Assembly (NCBI GenBank): GCA_029721435.1
Contig: CM056583.1
Location: 89,972,620-90,036,619 of the forward strand
Direction of reading: 5' to 3'
DNA from: Gymnothorax reevesii
Lineage: Eukaryota > Chordata > Actinopteri > Anguilliformes > Muraenidae
Length of the DNA stretch: 64,000 bases
The first letter of the stretch is position 1. The number at the start of each line of letters is the position of its first letter. Of the stretch, positions 39,656 to 51,000 are shown one piece after another. The notes below the pieces were generated by a model. The model did not search any database and was not told where the DNA came from. It saw only the letters and a program-made list of their open reading frames with translations. The position numbers were made by a program, and so were the translations under genes.

Positions 39656-40157
39656 CAGACACACACACACACTCACACACTCTCACTCACACACTCTCAG
39701 ACACACACACACACACACACACTCTCAGACACTCACACTCACACACTCTCACTCACACACTCTCAGACACACACACACACTCACACACACGCTCACACAC
39801 TCTCAGACACACACACACACACACACACACACTCTCAGACACACACACACACTCACACACTCTCAGACACACACACACACACACACTCTCTCAGACACTC
39901 ACACACTCTCAGACACACACACACACACTCTCAGACACACACACACACTCTTAGACTCACACACTCTCAGACACACACACACACACTCTCGGACACACAC
40001 TCACACACTCTCAGAAACACACACACTCTCACTCACACACTCTTAGACACACACACACTCTCAGACACACACACACACACACTCTCGGACACACACTCAC
40101 ACACTCTCAGACACACACTCTCACTCACACACTCTTAGACACACACTCACACACTCT

Positions 40158-40191
<34 letters not shown>

Positions 40192-41991
40192 TGGACACTC
40201 TCACTCACACACTCTCAGACACACACTCACACTCTCACTCACACACTCTCAGACACACACTCTTGGACACACACTCTCAGACACACACTCACACACTCTC
40301 AGACACACACACACACACACACTCAAACACACTTGCACTCACTAAAATGCATTCAAGTGAGATGCACATTCGTGTGTGGGACGTGATCTCATCCACCAAC
40401 ACATGTACAGTTTCATGAGGGACACACACCCTCGCTATCTAACACACTTTTCTCGGTCTCAGTCCAACAAGCCCGTGGGGAAGGTGCAGGTGTACGTCGC
40501 ACACCTGTCGGAGATCCCGCGCTGTAACTGTAAGACCTCTGATGAGATCCCGTGTGGGCAGGACTCTTCCTGTCTGAACCGCATGCTGCAGTACGAGTGC
40601 CACCCGGAGGTGTGCCCCGCCGGCGACCGCTGCCACAACCAGTGCTTCACCAGACGCCTGGGGCCTGCCACAGAGGTCTTCCGCACCGACGGGCGCGGCT
40701 GGGGCCTCAACACCAAGCAGGACATTCGCAGGGTGGGCCTTTTTACCAGCTCATGTATCCCCAGTCACACACTCACCCATTCCTGCTCGCAGGGTCACAT
40801 GACCATGCCCTCTCATTCGGCCAGTCCCAGCCACACACTTTCACATTCACTTTAAAAGCTCAATATTTTGCCATTTTGGGTTTGGCCCCTTTTTAAGCTC
40901 AAGAGTGTACACGGGCGCTAACTACGCCCTTACATTCACTGAACATGCTCACTCGTTCACTAATCCTGTCATACGGTCACTCGCCTCGGCCGCATATTCA
41001 CTAACCCTCCCCTCACATTCATAAATCCCACTTACAGATCTGTTACCCCTGACCACACGTTCACTAATCTCGCCTACAAATGTACTTTTGTGAATTTGTG
41101 TGGACCTCAGTCTGGGGCACACTGCCCTCATTCTGACCTCATACTATTTATTTCATTCTATCTGCAATATTCTCTGTTCGACAGCTAAAATAATGTGTCA
41201 TTGTCCAAATATTTACGGACCTGACTGCATGTCGGCACGTTCTGCACACTCCAATATTTTTTGTAGTTGTTACAATTTACATATTGTACTTTTATAATTG
41301 TCTCACCCTTTGGTTCTATAACAGAAAGTTAGGAAAACTGAAGCCCAATGCATTAATTAAGTATATAACCAAACGAATTAAGACAATGTGCTTCGCGGGG
41401 GTGAAGGCTGTACCCCTCAGCCCCAACACACCGAGTCAAAGGTGTTTGAGCCAAAGTGAAAGGGCATTGCAGCACAGAACCTGGACGAGGGACTCTTGCA
41501 CACCAAGCCAAGGCCACATATGCAAAATCTTGTTCCTAACGTAAGCGGTTACAGAGAAACGGTCCGGACAAAATTTTCCCGCCCACAGCCCGTCAGCGAA
41601 AGGGACGACAATATCTGTCTGCCTCTTCTTCGGGAATGAGGGGGTAAAAAAACCAGGATCAGTCATTTTGTCGATATTTAAGCAGATCAGTAATGATGGT
41701 CTAATCCAGTGCTTCTCAAACGTCTGCTGCAGTCACACCTGTGCTGCAGGTGTTAGATCTCCCTGCTCCAGCACAGGGGAGTCATATGATCTACTCATGA
41801 TCAAGCAGCTTCAGGGGGTTGATAACGAGCTCATCATGTCAATTACCTGTGCTGGATTCCTGGTGGATTTTTCTTGTAAATTTGATTTGTAAAAAACGCG
41901 TATTGGGTTCCATTGATTTCTTTGTTGTAAATATACATGTACGATAAAGACTTGACAAAATCTTAGAGTGTGCAAAAACTTTTAACTGGTA

Positions 41992-42032
<41 letters not shown>

Positions 42033-45000
42033 TTTTCACAATTCTGGAGATATTTCAGGGATAGCTGTTGTTCATTGTTTTATTATCTGCAGATAATGAT
42101 TGATGCATTTAATTCATGTTCACTTTGTTCAGCAAACATAGGAGATATAGAGGGTAAAACTAGGACTTGAATTATTATAATTAATAAATTATATTAATTA
42201 AAATGATTTTTGGCTCAAATAGGGACACAAAAATATGACATCAAAAATAAGCTCTTATAAGAAAGGATGTTGGAAATTAAACTAAATAAGTATCATTTCG
42301 ATTTGCCCGTAAGTTAATTACTCACAGTCCAGTGATTAAATTCCACTTTGTGATAAAACTTTCCTGGTCAGCACATAGGAGGATATCAGACTGAGATTAT
42401 TGGGTAACGGTCGCTGCCCCCTGGTGTCCGCGGTGGTAACGACTGTTGCCAGTGCAGGTGGGTTATGAATTAGAGGCACTGCTCGAATGTGGGCACTGCT
42501 CCACAGATGAACTTACTTCCCTTATGCCAATAAACCAATCTCTTCCCTGCCAGTTTCCATCGATTTTGAAAAATGCGAACACAAGTACAAAAAATCATTT
42601 TCTGTCCAGTAAATCAAGACCATTTCCGAAGACAAATTGATATTTTTATTCTTCGATTATTCACTTAAATTTGTTGATTTTTTCACATTTGACTCTGTGC
42701 ACACAATTGATCAGCCACAAACTTGAGGTAGTTATGATTAGTGAGGGCTATGACATAGTTGGGATTACAGAGACATGGCTTAGTGAAGAGGATGGAGATG
42801 AATATAATATCGAAGGTTTTAAGCTCTTTTGGAAGGATAGATGCAATAGGCGAGGAGGGGGCGTAGCAATCTATGTGAATGAAAACATAAGTGTGCAGGA
42901 AATTCCTGAAATTGAACATTCATTGCCCTGTGAGGATACCTGGGTCAGGCTCATTGGCAAACACGAGACAGGTTTAAACATAGGAGTATGCTATCGACCA
43001 CCAGCTTTGGACAGTATTGTAAATGAAATGCTCTTTGAGAGGATTAGCCAAGCTTGTAGAGGAGGAGGGACTATTATGGTAGACTTCAATTATCCTGGTA
43101 TTAATTGGGAAATGGTGAAAGGACAGGGTAAAGGGGGGAAAGAATTTATCGATGTTTTAAATGACAATTTTTTGGTGCAGTATGTTAATAAACCTGCAAG
43201 AGAGAAGGCAATTTTAGATTTAGTGCTCTGTAATGACCCTGATAGAATTTGCAGTAATTTGCAATAAGATGTACGTAGCGCACAGTAATGAGAATACTAA
43301 GGCTGAATACTGTAAAATGCGGGCTGTGGTCTAAAAAGAGCTGAGGAATGCTAGAAGACTGTATGAAGGGCAAATTGCAGAAGGGGCGAAAACTAATCCT
43401 AAGCGCTTCTTCTAGTACTATAGCAGAAAAATGAAAATCAAAGAGGAGGTTAAGTGCATAAAGAATAAAGATGGATCGCTGCTGTATGATGATAATGATA
43501 TTGCAGATACCTTAAGTGGTTTCTTTGTTGAGAATTTTACCTCAGAGTGGGTTTTTATTCGGCCAGAGGGCTTTTCCAATGCTCAAGATTATTTAGCGGA
43601 AATTGAGGTTTGGCATTATGAAGTATTAGACCAGTTGCATAAACTAAAGGCAGATAAGGTGGCGGGTCCTGATGGGTTGTTCACTAGAGCAGTGTTTCCC
43701 AACCCAGTCCTCGGGGTACACCAGCCAGATCATGGTTTTTGTTGTGTTCCACTATAAGCACACTTAATGCAGCTAATCATGACCTTGATAAGTTACATCA
43801 GGTGAGCTTAAGGAAGAACACGATAAATACCTGGATGTGACCAGTGAGATCATCTGTAAACCTCTCTCAGCTATCTTCAGATGGTCTTTAGAAACTGGAG
43901 AAATACCAAATTATTGGAAGCAGGACAATATAATCCCAGTATATAAGAAAGGAAACCATACTGAGGCAGGAAACTATAGGCTAGTCATTTTAACTTACAT
44001 TGAAAGCAGAATACTGGAATCACTCATAAAAAATGCACTGGAATTATTTTTTGAATGTAATAATATCTTGAGACATAGCCAACGTGGTTTCCGTAAGGGA
44101 AGGTCATGCCTGACAAACCTTTTGGAATTCTTTGAAGAGGCCGCAAAGACAATGATCAGAGCAGGGGTTATGGCATCATATGCTTGGATTTTTAGAGAGC
44201 ATTTGATGCGGATAAGAGACGAATTTTAGAATGAGCTCCATTGGAGTTATAGGAGGAATTCTGGAGTGGATTTGAATCTGGTTACAGGACAGAACACAAA
44301 GAGTGGTGGTCAGTGGAATCTCATCTGAGCTAGGTAAGGTGGGTAGTGGCGTGCTTCAGGGAAAAATGTTAGGACCCCTGCTGTTCCTCATCTACATTTA
44401 TGACATTAATAGGAATATTGAAAGCAAATTAGTTACATTTGCGGGTGATACTACATTGGGAGGTTTTACGAACAGTTCAGAGTCCACTAAAGTGATTTAG
44501 AGTGATATAGATAGAATTGAATTGGGCAGAAATGTGGCAAATGAAATTTAATGTAGCTAAATGTAAAGATCTACATGTAGGTAATGAAAACATTAGACCG
44601 GGTTACTTCATGGGATGTTTAAAACTGGAATGTTCTTCACATGAAAAAGACCTGGGTTCTTGCCATTGTGCCATAGCAGTTAAAATGGCCTACAGGATGT
44701 ATTCAGGATACTCAAATTGAGTAAAGTATTGAGTATAAATCCAAGGAGGTCATACCTCTCTTGTACGACACATTCGTCAGCCCACATCTGGAGTATTGTG
44801 TACAGCTCTGGGGACCATACTTTAAGGAAGATATAGAGGCTCTAGAAAAAGTTCAGAGAAGAGACACTAAGCTAATTCCTGGTATAAAAGATGAAACCTA
44901 TGAGAGTAGGCAGAAGATCCTTACTCTCTTTAGCCTTGGGAAAAGGAGACTTAGTGGTGATCTGATTGAGGTCTTTAAATATGTTAAAGGGATTAACAAA

Positions 45001-48000
45001 GTGAATTATGTGGAATTACTTAGGCCAAGTTGTTAGTAGAACTTGAGGTTACAAATGGAAATTGGCCAAGAGTGAATTTAGCACTGATATTTGGAAAATT
45101 TGTTCACCCAGAGAGTAATGTCCCTGTGGAATAGCTTGCCTGACCATATTGTTGAGGCAGAAACCTTGGGAATTTTCAAGAGCAGGATTGACTTAAAGCT
45201 AGATACCATTGGGTTATTGAGTATCTGAAGCGATAGATTCACTATAGTAATAAGAAACGGGCGAGGCTAGTTAGGCTGAATGGTCTGTTCTCGCCACTCA
45301 TGTCATGAAAGTTTTCCAGCAATTTGCTGCTAGGTTGTTGTTTTCATATTTATAGGTTTATAATATCCACTAAAGTATCGCATGAATGAATTGGACAGTT
45401 AACGTTACTCCTAAACCGAGCTGTTACCCAGTATCATGAAAAGACACATGAATACATATATGTATAATGTGTCAATACCTTTGGCAGGGATTCAGGTGAA
45501 CTTGGCTTGTTGGTTGTAAGCAGCATCACTCTACACGTACATTTTGGGTTTTTCTGCACTCTGCAGTTATAACCTTGATTTGGCTTTTGATAGCTGACCA
45601 CGTGCCCAAATTTCAGAAGTAACTTTGATATAAATTAAAAATTTTCTTTGAAATTAGTTTCCTAAGTAAGCTGGAACTGTGTAGACTTCTAAATACCAAT
45701 GAGGACACCATTTGGCAAGTTGTTTAAGTCGAAGGTTAGATAAGTTTCTGATTAAAAAAAACAAACCGTATTTAAACTCATTTGTACATGTAAATTCAAT
45801 TTCGCATGCTTGTATACATTTTATGTCTTTTCCAGAATGTCACACTGTGTTTGTTGAGTCCTGCAAGCAAAATATCTATTTTGGCCTAAAATGTTAAATG
45901 TCCATATGCACTATAATGCCCGAGGCACTTTGTATTGTTTCTTCATTTGTTTCTGTGTAATCCGTGCTTCCTGAACGGGAAATCGAGCCTGGAACTGTCT
46001 GCTTTTGGTTCCTGTTGCAGGGGGATTTTGTGATGGAGTACGTTGGAGAGCTGATTGATGCAGAGGAATGCAGGCAGCGAATCAAACGCTTACACGAGAG
46101 CCGTGTAACCAATTTCTACATGTTGACCCTCACCAAGGTACCCCCAGTGCGCTCTTCTGCGAACCTGGGCCCAGATTTAATTTGTAATTATAAAAGTGTG
46201 TTACTTGCTTAATTTTTGTTTTTGTTTTTTTCACCCTTTGATCAGCATGAAACATGTTTTTCTGGACATACAATCTCATGTTTTTCATTTAACTACTACT
46301 CGGTTCCAAAGGGTCTCCTCAATAACTAAGAATTGTAGTGAATGTATTCCCTGGATATGACTGCAATGCGTGGCCATGATGCAGCCAAAGAGGCCTCATT
46401 TTCCTCTGCCAAACTCTGATTGGTTGTGATGGGCAGGATCGGGTGATTGACGCAGGGCCCAAGGGGAACTTCTCCCGATTCATGAATCACAGCTGCAGTC
46501 CAAACTGTGAGACGCAGAAGTGGACGGTGAATGGCGACGTGCGGATCGGTCTTTTCGCCATTTGTGACATCGAGGCGGGTGAGGGCTCAGCACTGATGCT
46601 TGCCGAGACACTGCCACCCCGAACCCCGGCCCAAACTCCAGCCCTCGGGTCAGCGTGGGGCCTGTTCAATTTGAGTGAATTTGCATCGCAGTAATTAAGC
46701 TGATTCTTTTAAAGTTGATTAGTTTTGGCAGGAGCCTCTTTCTCCAGGAACAGTGGGGGGTTCATGGCCCTGTTGCACAGCTGTGGAGCTGTGCTGATCT
46801 TATGGCCACCCTGGGGTTTGGCCATTCTGTTTACATGTCAAACACCTTAACCACCTTATGCTATAGGCTGCCCCTGCTGACATGCAGTTAAAACCTCCTG
46901 TCTGTTGATGAATGGAAAACCGACTGTATTTGGCAGTTTGTGATTGTGTTCCTGTCGTCTCATGCAGGGACTGAACTAACTTTTAATTATAACCTGGACT
47001 GCCTGGGTAACGGCCGCACAACCTGTTGCTGTGGAGAGGAGAACTGTAGCGGCTTCCTGGGGGTCCAGCCAAAGGTGAGGAGGCCTCAGGAGGGGCTGGG
47101 GCTGCTGGTGTTCTGTCTCGCAGTCAATCGAAAGGAACACTGCCGGTCCAAAAAAAAAAAGTTACTCGCTATAATATTTTGTTTGGCCACCTTTAGTTTG
47201 GATCACGGCACACATTCAATGTAGTTTTGTTTTAACAATATTATGCAACTACAATGTTGCTACAATAATTTCCCAACCATATTTGAATTAATTTTTGGCT
47301 GAGATATTGTATTGATGATGCGTGAGCCAAACTGCTCCATTAAGCCGTCTCCAGCACATCCCAGAGACTTTAAATTGGTCAAGGTCCAGACTCTTAGGTG
47401 TCCAATTCATGTGTGTAAAATGACTCCTCATGCTGGATGAACCACTCTTTCTCAGTTTGAGCCCGATGAATCTTGGTACTGTCATCCTAGAAAATGCCTG
47501 TGCTATCACAGGAATGAAAAAGTCCGTTGATGGGTTACCTGTCATTCAGTAAGTTCAGGTCGTCTGCTGAACTCATTTATTGCAGCAGAACAGTGCTGAG
47601 CCTGGACCTGTGCAACTGAAGCAACTCCCCATAATAACACTGCCTCCAGAGGTTTGTACAGTGGGCACTGTGCATGACTGCTGCATCGCTTCATGGGCTT
47701 CCTTTCTTACCCTGACGTACCCATCACTCTGGAATGGGTTTAATCTGGATTCATTAGACCAGTCTGATTCTTATGCTGCCCTGCAAATTGAAGTAGTTTT
47801 TTCCCCCATTTAGCCTCACTAACAAGTACCTTTTTTTGTGGCCATGCAGCTGTTTAGTCCCAAACCTTCATGTTCTTGTTGCAGTGTGTGTGTGTGTGTG
47901 TGGAAATGCTTTTCCCTTCATAATTTATAGGGATGCACAGATACCACTTTTTTCAGACCAAGTACAAGTACTTAAATTTGACTACTTGCCGATACCGAGT

Positions 48001-51000
48001 ACTTTAAATAATGCCATGACAACTCTAAGAATTTCTATGAAAATGTGTTTTATTTTCATCAAATATTGTTAACTTTTTTGTCTGTAACAAATTGTTGTTA
48101 CTGACATTTGAACATTCAGCAGTGTTTTTCTTAAACATTGCAGTGCCACACATGTCTGGTTTTTCTTCAGATCTGACATATTGGGAACGGCGCCCCCTAT
48201 ACTGATATATTTTTGAAGGTTCGTCCCCCTTATATCCAGACATTGGCAAAGACTGCCATAAAACATCCTCTTGCATTTTAAAATATCCTGAAAGGGCTGG
48301 AGATTTAGCTAATTTTGAGGCTCCGTCTTCTTGGTTCACATTTTATGAACATCACTGCAAATCATGAAAAATGGGTGAATTGGAGATTTTGTCAAAAGGT
48401 CTGTTGCTGCTGTTCCAAGATGGAGCAAAGTACCAAATATGTTTCTGGTGTTCTTTGTCTAGCCCACAGAAAGGCTCAAATTAATGGTTTACCCATCCCC
48501 CCAGCTGTCTGATTATTAATGTTAATCCACTTTACAAACAGGGAAAAATTAGCCCGCACCTTAATTCGGGAGCAAATATCTCAAATAACCAAAAAAGTGT
48601 CAGACTAAATACCTCAATTTTTCTCACCTTTAATGCCTGAGAAGAAAACGGCTAAGATGAATTTGGCACTGGTCTGGTTTAAAAATTAAAATAAATAAAT
48701 TAAATGAATTTATAAAAATATTTTTTCCCCACGAACACAGATTCCTTGTCATTGCAAGAAATCCCAGTATCAAATACAACCATAACTTGTTTGGCACATT
48801 GAAGTGGTTAACCATAATATTCCTTAAAAAAGGGGAATTTCTCCTCAAAAATGCTCAATTTGGTACCTGGCTTGTCCACTTCTAGGGGGCGCTGTATCCA
48901 TATCGATAAAACTTGTGAGCTCAAATTCCGGTATTTCTGTTCCACAAATATGGGCATCAATCTGCCAAATTTCATGCAATTTTGAGATGTCAACTCCACT
49001 ACCAGTGCCGCTCTCAGAATCTGGCTCTTAAAGTTACTAATAATATGCTTCACAATAGGTAAACTACCCTGGAACTCCCGGGCTACCTTTTTGGCGTATC
49101 AGGCGATCTAACGTGCAATTTATAATTGTTTCGATTGTTAACATTATATCAGAGAGAAACCCCTTTGCACTATATTGAAGTTGGCTGATTGAAACGCACC
49201 AAATTGCGCAACCAGATGAATGATTATCGTCTTACTTTAACAAGGAGGACTTGAAACACCCGATGGTGTGAAGTGTTTTCGAAGTGAATGTAATGTTTGG
49301 AAAGATGTTTGAGTGTAATAATTGTTTTAAATAATTGTCTTCTGTCTACCCAATTTTGAGTTCGCCGATGTTTGTGCCCTGCAGTGGTGTAGCACCGGAA
49401 CTGAAAAATTGGATGGGCACAGGGTATCATGTTGAAAGAATTAATAGCCCTTACTTGTTTTCAATCATTTTTCCAAATTTACAATAAATTTACTTCTCTC
49501 CGAAAACATGTCACACCATCAAGTATTTCTAATTCTCTCATTCTGGTAAAACTACGATCATTCATTTGTTTGCACAATTTGGTGCGTTTCAATCAGCCTT
49601 ACCAAAATTGTGTGAAAATGTTTCAAATCTTTGTCTTTGATTTAATTTAAGTGATCATGAAGCACAGGTTATATTGCCTGAAGTGGCATAAAGGCAGTAC
49701 GGAAGTTCCAGCATAGTTGAACTTCCGTTAGGCATATTCGTAGCAGCCTAAATTATCTTTTTGAACTGAATTTGCCAATGAGTGCATCGCTCTTGGATTC
49801 CATTAAGAAGCAAGATGTCTTTAATTGCTTCTTAATGCAATTCTTGTAATTGGAAAACGTGTTAATTAAGGAAAATGGCCAAGAATAAGTAAGCACTAAT
49901 GACTTTTGTAAAAGGATTTTCTGTACCAACTCAATTTTGTTTACTTTATTTCCTGATTTTGTGACCGCTTAATTTGGTTTCCCCTCACTTTGTTGCAGCC
50001 CATTTTGTTGTTGGTTTACTTCGTGTTCCTGCCCCTTTGTTACAGTTGACCTGTTACCCCTTCTGTTGCACTTATTTTATTTTAGTGCCCTTTTTGCACT
50101 TTACTTTGCACTTGACCTTGTTGCCATTTTGTTCACTTGCCCTTGCCCTTTTGTTGTTGGATTAGATCTGTAACAATCTGTAACAGTGGAAAGTGTTCTG
50201 TCACTTACTGTTAGCACTTGTACTTGTCTCCTAGGAGCTCTGCACTTTTGTACTGATCCTGTGCACTTTTGTACGTCACTCTGGATAAGAGCGTCTGCTA
50301 AGAACCTGTAATGTAATGTAATTTTCAGTTCTGGCTATGCCACTGGAAGTAAATTTAACAGAAAAATTACATCATGCTAATTAGCTACTACTGTGTTGCC
50401 AAATTGCAAAGTCCATTAACAGTGAGCCAAACTGAATGCTGTAGATGCACTCAAAACAGATAGGAACAATTGTGTATAGTCGTAGGGTATTCAACCTGTT
50501 CAACTTTATTACCTTTGTCTATGGGAAGAATGCTGTCATTTCAGGGATTTTTTTAAGTCTGGGAATGAATGTCGAGATTTCGCCAATTTGTCGCTGTCCA
50601 AGCAATTTCAGTTTGTCTGTCAGTGTTTTTCAGCAGTCGAGCACAAAAAAAAGGTGTGATCGCATTACACACAATTCTCAAGGTCACCGCAAAAGTCAAA
50701 ATCTGCCGCATTAAATGTTGTGCCTGGCAGCGCTTATCCCGCTGCGATTTGTCCTTTCTCTGGTCCATCGGCTCTCTCTCTCTCTCTCTCTGTTTCTCAG
50801 AGTGCGGTGGTGATTGAGAAGGAGGAGAAGGCGAGAAACGCTCGGCTGAAACCGAAGAAGCGGCGAGTCAAGGTCGAGGCCCGGCAGACCCATGATTACT
50901 TCTGCTTCTGCTGTGGCCAGGGAGGGGAGCTCGTCATGTGCGACAGGAAGGACTGTCCCAAAGCGTACCACTTATTGTGTCTCAACCTGTCCAAACCGCC

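Noticed and set aside
38463..40046. 527-codon open frame rich in His, Thr and Ser
   Set aside because: It is the exon M frame running into the CA/CTCTCAGAC array. The repeat lacks stops in several frames, and the real exon ends at 38585.
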